This document shows, piece by piece, positions 29,641 to 39,316 of a stretch of DNA of 64,000 nucleotides. Origin of the DNA: JANXQG01 sp963824275. Lineage in GTDB: Bacteria; Planctomycetota; Planctomycetia; Pirellulales; Thermoguttaceae. The stretch lies in the NCBI GenBank assembly GCA_963824275.1, contig CAWGOT010000008.1:186001-250000 (forward strand), in the 5' to 3' direction. Both the position numbers and the translations under genes were made by a program. Below the pieces are notes generated by a model. The model did not search any database. It was not told the origin of the DNA and saw only the letters and a program-made list of their open reading frames with translations. Numbering within the stretch: position 1 is the first letter of the stretch; each line of letters opens with the position of its first letter.

Positions 29641-31328
29641 ATGGACCTGGTGGTGTTCGAGAACAACAAGCCCTTCGTCATCGACGAGTTCCGCGAAGGC
29701 CGCTTCGATTACGTGGAACTAGCCTCCGACGTGGCCGAGACCAAGTTCTTCCAGTTTCTCTTCAGCCGGGAGGTGGTGGACAAGTTGGCGGCCCACTACC
29801 CTTCGCCACGCGAGCGGCAGCACGTGCCGATGTGGATGTATCTTTCCAGCCAGCTCTCCCTGCGGCTGCACGGCATGCACAGCTTTCACTCCTATCCGTG
29901 GATCATCCGCTCGGGCGGCTTGATCGACGCCTTGGGGCCGGAGGTGGCGCAACGCCGGGTGGATCCCGAGAGCGGGAACGTGGAATTGACGTGTTCGGGT
30001 TTCAACGACCGCAACCTCTATCCGCGGCAGACGCCCTGCGACCAGGACTATCTCCGCAAATTGGCCCGCGACACGGCCCCGCAAGCGCTGGAAGATTGGT
30101 ACAACCGCCACGTGGCGGCGCTGTACGGTGAACTGAAGGCTTACGACGAGGAGGGGATTTTTATCGCCGACGGCTCGTACCTGTTCGTGCCGAACAACGA
30201 GAATTATGAGGGCTCGATACGGCTCTTGTTCGACCAGCACAACCATCCGGTGAGTAAGAAGCAGGAGCAAGAAATGACCAAGGCACAGCGCGACCGTTGC
30301 CGCTGGCGGCGCTGCTACAAGGCGGTATTTCTCCTGCATTGCGACGAGGCGGGGGAACGATTCGTCGTGGTCGGCGTGCGGGTGCTGCGCGGCAACGACT
30401 CGGAAGCCACGGCGCTGTGGCCCCTGGTGGAGACGTTCGTGGAGGCCGCGGGCCGGGGCGTGATGAAGGTGCTCTTGGTGGACCGCGGCTTCATCAACGG
30501 CTCGCAGATCGGCCGCTTGAAATCGGAGTACGGCATCGACACCGTGATCCCCATCCGCTCCGACATGGACATCCTTGAGGACGTGCAAGGCCTGCAGCAA
30601 CTGGCTACCTCATGGGAAACCTACGAACCGAAGCACCGTCCGCCGTTGGCGAGCCAGCACCCGCCGCGCCCGCCGCATCCCACGGCGCAAAGCGCGAGCG
30701 GAAGCGGCAGAAGACGTTGGCCCGTCGGCGGGCGCAAGAGCAGGCGCAATATCCGCCCGACCCGAGCAAAGTGCGAGAGCAGACCCTGATTGCACGCTTT
30801 CCCGGACTGACCAGTTGGTCGGATTGCCCTGTTCCTTTGACCGGCGTGCTCTCCAGGGACATTTATGCTGATGGCCATGAACAAAGCTGGTTGGTGGTGA
30901 CTACCGCAACGCAATGGAGCGCGCGACACATCCGCGACCGATACAGCTTGCGGACGGACATTGAAGAGCGGCATCGGCAAGTCAAATGTTTCTGGGATTT
31001 GACGCGGTTCCATTCCACGGCCTGGAACCTGATCGTCAGCCAAACGGTGTTTGTGTGTCTGACCTACAGCCTACTGCAAATCCACTTGGTCCAGCAGGGA
31101 CACGAGGAGTTGAACCGCCGAACCTGGCCGACGACCCGCCGGTTGCTGCCTGATGGCGATCGAGTGATCGTCTATCGGCAGCAATATTTCGGATTCTTCA
31201 GCTTGCTGGAGCACATGGAGTTGACGTTGAGCTTGCAAGGCAAGGCGCGACGCCGGGCCTTGGCCAAGACGCGGCGGCTGCAACAAGAGGTGCCGTGCCC
31301 CGTTCCCAACCGCCCCGCCGCACCTTGA
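29641..31328 (+). CDS. IS4-type DDE transposase, frame change in the middle
   Basis: From ATG 29641 the first frame holds 'GIFIADGSYLFVPNNENYEG' (first Asp) and 'MKVLLVDRGFINGSQIG' (second Asp). Near 30615-30640 the frame changes, and the second frame supplies the catalytic Glu in a perfect Y-(2)-R-(3)-E-(6)-K motif ('YSLRTDIEERHRQVK'), the hallmark of the IS4 superfamily. About 560 residues when joined. The change may be an error, inactivation or programmed frameshifting. A 9-bp target duplication fits IS4-like enzymes of the IS10/IS50 kind, so this is the better candidate for the enzyme that moved the unit. Confidence 0.85.
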
Positions 31329-31512
31329 GGTGTCAGCACCCGCCGCCAGCTACCTATCGCCGGGCAGCCTCCGCCGCCCGACCCTGCCGCGTCGCGCGCA
31401 CGGCTTACCTGCCACCCATCCCAACACCGCCTGCCGCCGACCCGCGGGCTCACCCTGACCAGCCCGCCGGCCCGTGCGCGTCGGCCGCCGGACCCGCCAC
31501 GGCCGCCCCCAC

Positions 31513-31537
31513 GCCACCGCTTACGTCTGAATTACAG
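31513..31537 (-). repeat. Right terminal inverted repeat of the 4.2-kb transposon
   Basis: Perfect inverse of 27369-27393, followed by the second copy of CTAAGTCAA at 31538-31546. Confidence 0.93.
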
Positions 31538-31656
31538 CTAAGTCAAGGGAGGCCTTTTGTTTGACGGTTGCTTATCGTAAACTGGCAATACCGCTCGATC
31601 TTGAGTCGAGCTGCGAGCAGACCTGCCACGACCTGCGGATTGCCTGAGGGGAGCAG

Positions 31657-32320
31657 TTGACGGTGTACGGATCGCATTTTCTGCGGAATGCCAGCATTGT
31701 GGTTCCACTGGCGGTTTTCCAGATGCTCAGCTACTCCTGGTTCAACCACCGCTTGACGCCCGACGCCCACACCTTGCCTCTGACCGTCGTGGACCGCTGG
31801 ATTCCATTCTCGCCCTGGACGGTCTGGCCGTACTTGGGATTGGCGGTTTCCGCCCTATTGCTGCCGATGTTCATCCGGCAAGGCAGGGTGCTCGGTCAGG
31901 TCCTGATCGCCTACGCGCTGGCGATGGGCACGACCTTCCTCTGCTTTGCGATCTATCCCACGATGTACGTGCGGCCGGCGTATGCGAGCGATGCGGGTTG
32001 GACGGGGGCAGCCTTTACGTGGCTGATGGCAGTCGACTCGCCCTTGTGCTGCTTTCCCTCGGGCCACGTCATCACGCCCGCGCTGGGCTGCTGGGGATTG
32101 TGGCGCGATGGGCGGCGCAGCGGCATGGCTCGCGATCGGACTGGCCCTCGGTTCGCTAACCGTCTTGACGACAAAGCAGCACTACGTGTGGGACCTGCTC
32201 GGTTCGCTATTTGTGGTCTCCGGCAGCATCCTCGTCGCCGCGCAGGTGGGACCTTGGATCAGCGGTGAATTTCGCATTTCGGCAAGGCCTGCTGGAGTTT
32301 CATCACGCTGGCGGTGGTGA
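31657..32320 (+). CDS. PAP2-family membrane phosphatase (Aur1-like), one frameshift
   Basis: A multi-pass membrane protein with phosphatase motifs: 'DSPLCCFPSGHVITPALGCW' in the first frame (motif 2, PSGH) and, after a frame change near 32105, 'TTKQHYVWDLLGSL' (motif 3, the His nucleophile and Asp). About 220 residues. The likely start is TTG at 31657, with GAGGGGAGC before it. It would dephosphorylate a lipid phosphate or transfer a head group at the membrane. It lies just outside the right end of the 4.2-kb transposon, which may have replaced its promoter. Confidence 0.75.
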
Positions 32321-32323
32321 CAC

Positions 32324-32403
32324 GGGTGGTGTGGTCGAGTGCAACGAAGACCCACCATAAAATGCCGCACATTGGTGGGTCTTCGTTGCCCTCGACTACA
32401 CCC
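32324..32403. repeat. Palindromic repeat downstream of PAP2 gene
   Basis: Arms 32324-32357 and 32373-32403 are near-perfect inverted copies (centre GAAGACCCACCA / TGGTGGGTCTTC). It separates two convergent genes and may terminate both. Confidence 0.8.
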
Positions 32404-32412
32404 TACAGCACC

Positions 32413-32700
32413 CTACGGCTCGCTTTTCGACGTTCCGGAAAGCCCTGTATTCGGTTCGGCAACACCCACCCAGGCCCGCAAGAGAGCTTCCAGCCCAAAG
32501 AAGAGCGTCGCCGCACAAGCCGCCAACGCCATTTCATACGCCAGGTAGCTGCCGAAGTACGGTCTTAGCGGCGAGTAGACTTCGAAGGCGGCGTTGATAT
32601 TGAGTGCCGCGGGTGTCGAGAGACGGCAGGCACCTTGCGCCAGGCCAACAAACAGCGTGGCAGCGATCCACGAGTGCGCGGAAATGCCCATCCGTCGCAA
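32413..32700 (-). pseudogene. C-terminal fragment of an integral membrane protein
   Basis: 95 residues with two clear hydrophobic helices ('WIAATLFVGLAQGA' and 'YLAYEMALAACAATLFFGLE'). The frame is open upstream to about 32745 and reads another helix start ('GFVLALVALRR'). There it meets the truncated restriction gene, so the N-terminal part is gone. Family not recognised. Confidence 0.45.
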
Positions 32701-34667
32701 GGCAACGAGCGCCAGGACGAAACCGGCCGGCCCTGACGGTCCAGGGTCAATTGCTCCTCTGTATCCTCCACCGAGCCATCGAGCATCCGCTGCCGTGCCG
32801 GCCGCTGGGCCTGGAGCCGCATGAGCTTCTGGGCCTCCTTGCGTAGTTCGTCCGCTCGGCCGTTGAGCAAGTCTCGGAAGATGCCGACCTCCTCATTTCG
32901 GACCGCAGCATCCGACTTGAATTCGCAGTCTGCGTCGTTGGCATAGAACTTCATTTTCTCGTTCTTCATGCGGCGGATACGTCGCTTGATAGCGTCTGGC
33001 AATTCAAGCCCCCGGGCACACTGCCGAAGGTCAAGACCGCCGATTTCCTGCACAAGGCTGTCGCCGCAACGAATCTTGAAGGAGAAATGCGGCAGAAGCG
33101 GCTCGCGGCGTTGGTGAAGCTGCTGGCGGGTGTAGTCGGCGTGGACGATCAAGGAAAGCCATAACCGTAGTTCGGCAACGTGGCAGGCCCAGTCCATCAC
33201 GTCCACGCCATAAATCGACTGGCCGATGATTCGCCGCTTGCGGTCATAAGCACCTTCATCGACGCCAAGTTGCTGGTTCGCCCGCTGCTGCAAATCGTCA
33301 AGGACGTGCAGCATGCCGACAAGGAAAGAGCCCGAGCCACAAGCCGGGTCGAGGGCAGTGATGTCGCGGAGCAACTCGCCGACCTGGGGCCAGAGTCCGG
33401 CGGCAGCGACTTCCTTGTCGGCCGCGAGTTTCTCCTCGGGCTCAAGCGAGAAAACGAGTGGGTAGAGCAGATCCTTCCGCTCGGCTCCCAAGTGATTGGC
33501 AAGGTGGTCAACCACCGACAGCCGGCACATAAGGTCGATTTCGGTTCGCGGCGTGTAGAAAATGCCGGCGTCTCCGCGTTCGTCGGCCTCTTCCGAGACG
33601 TTGACCAAGCTTTCGTACACCTTGCCGATCATCTCCGGGTCAACCGCAATCTCCTGGTCCAGCGGGCTGTCCTCGGCGATAGTGAAGTTGTATCGCTCCA
33701 AGAAACCGAAAACCTGCTCAAACCGCTTATCGGAGATCGTGACTTCCGCGTCCTGGCATTTGCGGTCAAGCTCGTTCTCGCTGAATAGGCCACCGTTCAG
33801 ATAGGGGGCAAAGGCTAGAGCGTCCCGAACTTCTTCGGGGAAGTGCCGGGGGACGCTGGTCAGCTTGTTGTTGAACGCCTGGAAGAAAAGGACATTGAGC
33901 CACTTGTCGACAAAGGTGTCCTTCGGTGCTTTCCCACGGTTATAGCTCTGCCAGAAAGAATGCAGGAACTCCCGGTCATCGCCCAGCCATCCCTTGCGTT
34001 GAATGAAATAGAGGAACATGCAGCGGTTGAGGAATTGCAGGGCGTAGTCGTGCCCCCAGGACTTGTCCTTGCTCTGCCGCTTGAGATCGTCCCAGAGGAT
34101 CTGGAAGGCTCCGCGGTAGTCGTCAAAGAAGAGGCGGGTGACGGCCTCCACGTCAAAGGCATCGTCATGCTGCTGCTGAATCCCCAGCGGTGACAGGTCG
34201 GTCAGCCCCGACAGGTCGAGCATCTCCAACCGTTCGGCGGCCGTGCGGAGCCGCTCATCTTTACCGACCGTAATACGGCGGAAGAGCCTGCGTTTCGATA
34301 CGTCCTTATCGTCCCTGACGTTGATGAAGTGCCATTGCTGCTGGGCCGAATTGGAAACGACGAAAAGGGCGTAGGGGTGGTCCCGCAACAACGTGGAAAC
34401 GGCAGGGCGTTCCAACGTGAGCAGCAGCTTGTCGGATTTCAGGCGGGTGTAGATGATCTCAAAGGCGTTGTCGTCGCCGCCGGCCGCGAACAGCAGCGGG
34501 TCGTCGGCCAGGGCGTCGGCCGCCGTCTCGGTCCATCCCCGCCGCGAAAGCGGCTGGTTCACCCGCTGGTAGTTGAGTTCCGTCCAGAACAATTGCTTCA
34601 GCGGGTCAAGCCCGCGAAGCCCCTTCAACAGGTCGAGGACCACCTTCTGCCGCTCCGCACCTGGCAT
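32565..34667 (-). CDS. Type IIG restriction-modification enzyme, truncated at the C-terminus
   Basis: The start at ATG 34667 ('MPGAERQKVVLDLLKGLRG') is chosen because earlier residues look non-coding. About 640 residues match an Eco57I-like RM protein: an N-terminal nuclease/helical part, 'MIGKVYESLVNVSEE', 'GIFYTPRTEIDLMCR' and the AdoMet-binding motif I 'DPACGSGSFLVGML', then 'GQSIYGVDVMDWACHVAELR'. The catalytic NPPY motif and target-recognition domain that should follow are missing. Near 32745 the sequence passes abruptly into a membrane-protein fragment on the same strand, and the frame then runs on uninformatively to 32565. Almost surely inactive as a methylase. Confidence 0.8.
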   Translation of the reverse strand: MPGAERQKVVLDLLKGLRGLDPLKQLFWTELNYQRVNQPLSRRGWTETAADALADDPLLFAAGGDDNAFEIIYTRLKSDKLLLTLERPAVSTLLRDHPYALFVVSNSAQQQWHFINVRDDKDVSKRRLFRRITVGKDERLRTAAERLEMLDLSGLTDLSPLGIQQQHDDAFDVEAVTRLFFDDYRGAFQILWDDLKRQSKDKSWGHDYALQFLNRCMFLYFIQRKGWLGDDREFLHSFWQSYNRGKAPKDTFVDKWLNVLFFQAFNNKLTSVPRHFPEEVRDALAFAPYLNGGLFSENELDRKCQDAEVTISDKRFEQVFGFLERYNFTIAEDSPLDQEIAVDPEMIGKVYESLVNVSEEADERGDAGIFYTPRTEIDLMCRLSVVDHLANHLGAERKDLLYPLVFSLEPEEKLAADKEVAAAGLWPQVGELLRDITALDPACGSGSFLVGMLHVLDDLQQRANQQLGVDEGAYDRKRRIIGQSIYGVDVMDWACHVAELRLWLSLIVHADYTRQQLHQRREPLLPHFSFKIRCGDSLVQEIGGLDLRQCARGLELPDAIKRRIRRMKNEKMKFYANDADCEFKSDAAVRNEEVGIFRDLLNGRADELRKEAQKLMRLQAQRPARQRMLDGSVEDTEEQLTLDRQGRPVSSWRSLPCDGWAFPRTRGSLPRCLLAWRKVPAVSRHPRHSISTPPSKSTRR

Positions 34668-35014
34668 GATTTTGGACTCCGTGAAAAAATACGTCGGCTC
34701 TGCGCGTGGTGGCCAACAGCGGCTCCGTCGGGCTGTCGCGTGGCCCGCAGCCCACAAGTCAGCGAAAGCCCGATTTTACCCCCGCCCAAGGTGGCTCTAC
34801 AAGAGCCGCCCCCAAAGAAATTCCCTTCCCTCTGAGGATTTAGTTCGGGTCGTACCGTCTCGGCAAGGGCAGTCGGTCACGATCCTGACTTCCATAGGGG
34901 GGGGTGGTAACCGGGAGAGGGCGGCGGGAAGGCGTGGCTGGGACCGAAAGCTCTGCCGCCGTGGGGCTGGCCGCATTATCGGCAAGAAAACCTCTAATGC
35001 GTGCCGAGTCCATG

Positions 35015-35042
35015 TTGACATGCGTGCTCGGGCGCGCATAAT
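35015..35042 (+). promoter_or_regulatory. Sigma-70-type promoter for the P63C gene
   Basis: TTGACA (35015-35020), 16-base spacer, CATAAT (35037-35042), 46 bp before the ATG at 35088. The rest of the 34668-35087 gap holds no gene I can support. Confidence 0.75.
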
Positions 35043-35087
35043 GGATGATTGATATGCACGCACTCCCATAAAGAAAGGATAAGTCGC

Positions 35088-36149
35088 ATGGAACGACAGC
35101 AGATTCTCGGGGATATCGGCGAAGTGCATGACGCCAGCGAGGCCGCGCGGGCGTTGTCCGCTCTGGGAGCATCGAAGGGCGGAAAGGCGAGAGCGGCCAA
35201 GTTGACAGCCGAAGAAAGGGCCACGAGCGCCAAGAAGGCGGCGGAGGCGCGATGGGCTGGAGACATTCCCCAGGCAACACACGGCTCCCCAGATCATCCC
35301 ATCAAAATAGGCGATATTGAGATTCCTTGCTACGTATTGGACGATGGTCGGCGCGTCCTCGTTCAGGCCGGCATGCTCAAGGGAATGGATATGTCGCAGG
35401 GTACGGCCGGACGCGGGGAGGGTGATCGTTTGGCACGTTTTATTGGAACGAAGGCACTTAACCCCTTTGTACCAGAGAACTTATCTGAAGTGATCAAAAA
35501 CCCGATCAAGTTCAGGGTTCCAAGCGGTGGCATTGCCTACGGCTATGAGGCCACGGTTTTAGCTGATCTTTGCGATGCGGTCTTAGACGCGCAAAAAAGG
35601 GGGAAACTTCATTACCAGCAGGAGCACATCGCAGCCCAATGCGAGATTCTTGTTCGTGGATTTGCCCGGGTGGGAATCGTAGCGCTCGTTGATGAAGCAA
35701 CGGGATACCAGTCAGATCGTGCAAGCGATGCCCTTGCAGAGATCTTAGAGGCATACATTTCCCGGGAATTAAGCCGATGGGCGAAAACTTTTTCGGATGA
35801 CTATTATCGCGAGTTGTTTCGACTTCGTGGCGTAAAGCCCTCTGAATTCTCTGTGTCTCGCCCGCAGTATATCGGCCATTTAACGAACGACATTGTATAC
35901 AAGCGATTAGCTCCAGGCGTACTGCAAGAATTGCAGCGAATCACGCCGCGCACCACCTCGGGGCGACGCAAGCACAAGTTTTTTCAAAGACTTACCGAAG
36001 AGGCCGGCCATCCCAAACTAAAAGAACATTTGGAGGTAGTCGTTGCCCTAATGAAGATATCCCCCGACTACAAAACTTTTCGGGCCTACCTAGACAAAGC
36101 AAAACCGCCCTACAAGGCGATGCCGTTGTTGGAAGGGCTGAGAGAGTAA
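35088..36149 (+). CDS. P63C-domain protein
   Basis: 353 residues. The N-terminus carries an Ala/Lys-rich helical repeat ('ALGASKGGKARAAKLTAEE', 'SAKKAAEARW') like those of plasmid and phage regulators. The middle part resembles replication- or antirepressor-type proteins. The C-terminal P63C domain is recognisable in 'SDDYYRELFRLRG', 'PQYIGHLTNDIVYKRLAPGV' and 'RKHKFFQRLTEEAGHPKL'. P63C proteins are found on phages and integrative elements; function unknown. AAGAAAGGAT precedes the ATG. It is followed after 3-12 bp by the 985-residue gene, so both are probably one operon under the promoter at 35015. Confidence 0.85.
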   Translation: MERQQILGDIGEVHDASEAARALSALGASKGGKARAAKLTAEERATSAKKAAEARWAGDIPQATHGSPDHPIKIGDIEIPCYVLDDGRRVLVQAGMLKGMDMSQGTAGRGEGDRLARFIGTKALNPFVPENLSEVIKNPIKFRVPSGGIAYGYEATVLADLCDAVLDAQKRGKLHYQQEHIAAQCEILVRGFARVGIVALVDEATGYQSDRASDALAEILEAYISRELSRWAKTFSDDYYRELFRLRGVKPSEFSVSRPQYIGHLTNDIVYKRLAPGVLQELQRITPRTTSGRRKHKFFQRLTEEAGHPKLKEHLEVVVALMKISPDYKTFRAYLDKAKPPYKAMPLLEGLRE

Positions 36150-36152
36150 GAA

Positions 36153-39110
36153 GTGGATTCTATGAAAACGAGACCTCCCCAAAGCCCGTCATGGGTAGGT
36201 CGGCCCTGGGAACCGGCCGACTTCCCATCCCTGATAGAGTGGTTCGAGGATGCCGCAAGGCCCCATCTTGCGATTCTATCGCCGGACAGATGCGAGGTAT
36301 CTGTTCTAGCCACAAACACCGGCGTGTCTCAAATCTACCTTAGTTCGCCGGAGGCTGCACTCAAGACACACGCCGAGTTGCTGTGGGATGAAACATGCCG
36401 CGCTTGCGATTGGTTGGCTGACAACGGCTACCTTGACGCGCCGTTGAGGCCAAAGAAGACGGATGCCCCCGACGAATCGCAACAGGAATATCGGGCGGTG
36501 CAGAGGTATCTTCGCGCAAAACTTCAAGCGACTGCTCGGGGCGAGGATCAGAGTGGCAACAAGCGGGACAAGACTCCGGCAGTCGAGGCAGCAAGGATTG
36601 TAGAAAAGCCGGAGGCGCCAGGGACCCTATCAGAAGGAGTAGAAATCGTTCCGAAGGTTGCACCCGATCCGCTAGGCCGACTTATCCACTCGCTACAAGC
36701 ACTGTGCAAGGCTCTTGCGGACGGCCCAGAAACCCACCCGGTAATTCGGTGCATCGACGAGCGGAGTTCTTGTAAGCCGGCAGACTTCCCCTGCGCGGCA
36801 AGGCTCCAGCGCACGGCAGCGGTAGTAAGAACCGCCTTGCGAAATGGGAAGCGAGGAGACTTCATCGACGGCGACATAGCTCCGCGTGGTCTTCTCAAGG
36901 ATATTCTCGATTTTGTTGACGACGAAGTGGGGGAATTGACCGAACTGCCCGCACGACGGCCGATGTTGAGGAAGCTGGATGAACTGATAGCGGACCTGGC
37001 GGGCAAGGCGACAGAACAACCCGTGGCGATCTCAATTTCCCATCGGCCCCCACCCGCCGGCCCGGATTGGAGGAATGGAATCATCGCAGACAACAGCGGT
37101 CAACTTGTCCGGCTCAGGACTCTCTTGGGCATGATCCGCAGCCGGCTTGAGAAGGTCTGGCTGGAAGCCAGCGACCCGACTGTCTCACTGGAAATTACTG
37201 GCCCGTCAATTATGGCGCGACCCGCCGCGCGGCTACCTTCTTTTGAGATCACCCAGACGATCGAGCTTCTCCGAGAGGTCGAACCTCGCCACGCGGAATG
37301 CCTGGACAGACTTTCGCAGGCCGCTGCGGGGTCTGGGGTGGGGATATTGCATTCGGATGGGACCGTTACGCCGGGACCCGTGATTCCGCCGATGTTTGCC
37401 ATGCACGTTTCGAGGCTCTTGCAGGCCGTTGACCTGCTAATCGACGTTGTTTCAACCCCACCCGCGACGGCGTCGCCTATTCTTTCGCATCCCGCCGGGC
37501 GGACTCTTTCAAAGGACAGGAGCATGGTTGATCACGATTCGCTTGTCCGCTTTCGAGACGCGGCGTTTGACTGCAATCAGGCGGCGAAGAACGCGGCGGG
37601 TTTGTTTCCGTGGCTCGTCGGTGCGACCGGCAAGCCCCTACCTCCCGATGTACTTCCCTTCCCGGCTAGAGCGAGCCTGCCCGGCCGAATCAATGAACCA
37701 TTGGAGGACGCGGTAAGGTGCGGCGGCGCGAAGCTATGGCTCGACGAACTGCAGCGCGTGATGGAGGAGTTTCGGAGCGTGGCTTGGGCCGCCGCCCCCA
37801 ATGGCGTTCTTGACGAAATCAAAGCGGCGGCGGTATCGCTTCGCTCTGGGGACGTGCAGATCGGAGTGGATTCGCACAGCACAGCGCACGAAGCTGCGTA
37901 TTACCGCGCACGCCTAATGCGAGAATGTTTGGAAGGCCGACGATCGGAGTTGCCGGAAGGGGTGATGGTCGATCTCCACGGGCGCATCGAGCAGGAGTTC
38001 CTGGAAGCCGTCAAGGGCAAGCTGACGGCAGCCCCAGGCGGTCCACAGGCGCCGGCGGCGGCCGACCCCAAGGCCAAGGCAACCGAAGTCTTTGACCCGA
38101 GGAAGTTTTGGGGAGACGATGCCTGCCCAACGGCCGACACGGAGCAACCCCAGCCCGAGTTCTTTGAGTTGCCACCAGACAACGAGTTTGCACTGGCACG
38201 GTTCCGGCTGGTAATTGCCGGACGACGGTCCGAGCCCTTGCCCCGGCATTTGCTGAAGTCCTTCCGCGCTTGGGTGGCGGCATGGCAGCGTAACCTCATC
38301 AAGTGCGAGGGCTTGTCCGTTAATCTTGCTATTCCGTTACGGGATCTTTGTAACGATGCCCGATGTATCGATGGCATGCCCCCGCCCCCGCCGTTGCCCA
38401 AGGAAGCCATTTGCGGCAACATGAACGCGAAAGACCCGGCGGCGCATCAAGTTGCCCTTGGGGCCCTCGATAGCCTGTTGCAATGGTGCGATGAAGCCGA
38501 GCGGGCGGCGCCGAGCGGTCCCCCGGTGGCGGGCCAGGCCGGCGGTAAGTCGGACATCTCCGAACCAGACAAAGGCGAAACGAACTGCGAAACCAATTCC
38601 CCGACCGTAAAACCAAAAGGCTCTAAACGAGCCGTCAGGCTCAATCATTGGGCAATCGGTATGGGTGAAAAGGAAAACGAGTGGAGGTTGTTTCAATGGT
38701 TTGGAAATATCCAACGCTGGTGCGAACGCGGACTTGCGACGATTCCGGCCGGCCGGCCTAATACCCTGGCCGTTGCTCTTGCGCAGAGCGGTGGCAGTAT
38801 TTCCAAGGGAGAGTCGATCCAACTCTTTACGACTGATAGCCGAAAAACGTGGTCAGGCAAGAAAATTTTTGAATCAGTGTGTAAACGGGCGAGACTACAG
38901 CTTGCCCGCACGATTAAAGCCGACATATTGCGAGCGACCGGGCTGGCCGGCATCGGGGGTGATCCTATTCCGTGGGACAAGACTACCAGCACATGGCGAT
39001 CCGAGGTCGCGATTGGTTTTGTAATCTGCGACGACAAGAACTGTCTTCGCTTCAGATTCAAAGATCAGACAGAGGATGGTTTCACCGAGAAGGAACGGGC
39101 ACCCGCATAG
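36153..39110 (+). CDS. 985-residue protein of unknown function on integrative element
   Basis: Intact long frame starting at GTG 36153 or ATG 36162 (the second has the better-spaced AAGTGGA). No domain I recognise. It is hydrophilic, without signal peptide or membrane helices. Helical segments alternate with Pro/Ala/Gln-rich linkers (for example near residues 640-690), and a C-terminal part of about 120 residues looks globular ('LNHWAIGMGEKENEWRLFQW'). It is cotranscribed with the P63C protein and ends before a terminator at 39205. A structural, replication or defence role are all possible. Confidence 0.7.
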   Translation: MDSMKTRPPQSPSWVGRPWEPADFPSLIEWFEDAARPHLAILSPDRCEVSVLATNTGVSQIYLSSPEAALKTHAELLWDETCRACDWLADNGYLDAPLRPKKTDAPDESQQEYRAVQRYLRAKLQATARGEDQSGNKRDKTPAVEAARIVEKPEAPGTLSEGVEIVPKVAPDPLGRLIHSLQALCKALADGPETHPVIRCIDERSSCKPADFPCAARLQRTAAVVRTALRNGKRGDFIDGDIAPRGLLKDILDFVDDEVGELTELPARRPMLRKLDELIADLAGKATEQPVAISISHRPPPAGPDWRNGIIADNSGQLVRLRTLLGMIRSRLEKVWLEASDPTVSLEITGPSIMARPAARLPSFEITQTIELLREVEPRHAECLDRLSQAAAGSGVGILHSDGTVTPGPVIPPMFAMHVSRLLQAVDLLIDVVSTPPATASPILSHPAGRTLSKDRSMVDHDSLVRFRDAAFDCNQAAKNAAGLFPWLVGATGKPLPPDVLPFPARASLPGRINEPLEDAVRCGGAKLWLDELQRVMEEFRSVAWAAAPNGVLDEIKAAAVSLRSGDVQIGVDSHSTAHEAAYYRARLMRECLEGRRSELPEGVMVDLHGRIEQEFLEAVKGKLTAAPGGPQAPAAADPKAKATEVFDPRKFWGDDACPTADTEQPQPEFFELPPDNEFALARFRLVIAGRRSEPLPRHLLKSFRAWVAAWQRNLIKCEGLSVNLAIPLRDLCNDARCIDGMPPPPPLPKEAICGNMNAKDPAAHQVALGALDSLLQWCDEAERAAPSGPPVAGQAGGKSDISEPDKGETNCETNSPTVKPKGSKRAVRLNHWAIGMGEKENEWRLFQWFGNIQRWCERGLATIPAGRPNTLAVALAQSGGSISKGESIQLFTTDSRKTWSGKKIFESVCKRARLQLARTIKADILRATGLAGIGGDPIPWDKTTSTWRSEVAIGFVICDDKNCLRFRFKDQTEDGFTEKERAPA

Positions 39111-39114
39111 TACG

Positions 39115-39155
39115 GTGACAAAAGTCACCGGAAAGTCACCGCCAGAGTGACACCA
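39115..39155. repeat. Cluster of GTCACC/GGTGAC motifs
   Basis: GGTGAC at 39115, GTCACC at 39125 and 39136, GTGAC at 39148, plus another GTCACC at 39254. Repeats in both orientations at 10-13 base spacing resemble binding sites for a replication or excision protein. Confidence 0.5.
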
Positions 39156-39204
39156 CCGAAGAAAATCTGTAGAATTCTTCGATTTCCTAAGTTCTTATTT
39201 ATCA

Positions 39205-39245
39205 AGCGGTTGCGGCAGAAGTTTTGCCGACACCGCTCTTTTTTT
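39205..39245 (+). terminator. Rho-independent terminator after the 985-residue gene
   Basis: AGCGGT (39205-39210) pairs with ACCGCT (39232-39237) and CGGCA with TGCCG inside, followed by a run of seven T. It separates the P63C operon from the excisionase-led operon. Confidence 0.8.
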
Positions 39246-39316
39246 GCACAAGAGTCACCGCGAATCACCCTGGCGCAACCCTATCGATTGCAAACAACGG
39301 GGCGACAGGAGTTTGC

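Larger units (their letters stand above)
27369..31537 (+). mobile_element. 4,169-bp transposon with 25-bp inverted ends, 9-bp target duplication and two transposases
   Basis: The ends are perfect 25-base inverted repeats (27369-27393 and 31513-31537, beginning CTGTAATTCAGACGTAAGCG). They are flanked by the direct repeat CTAAGTCAA at 27360-27368 and 31538-31546. The identical target duplication shows that the whole segment inserted as one unit. It encodes, on one strand and tightly spaced, an ISKra4-like transposase, a small DUF6788-like protein and an IS4-type transposase. A strong promoter lies inside the left end. Confidence 0.93.

Noticed and set aside
27369..31537. Interpretation as two separate insertion sequences side by side
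   Set aside because: Only 16 bp separate the first transposase stop from the next gene and no internal inverted ends or target duplication are visible; the single outer duplication brackets all three genes.
34797..35297. Minus-strand frame of 166 codons opposite the P63C gene start
   Set aside because: It is antisense to the promoter and the start of a recognised gene, and its text has no domain.
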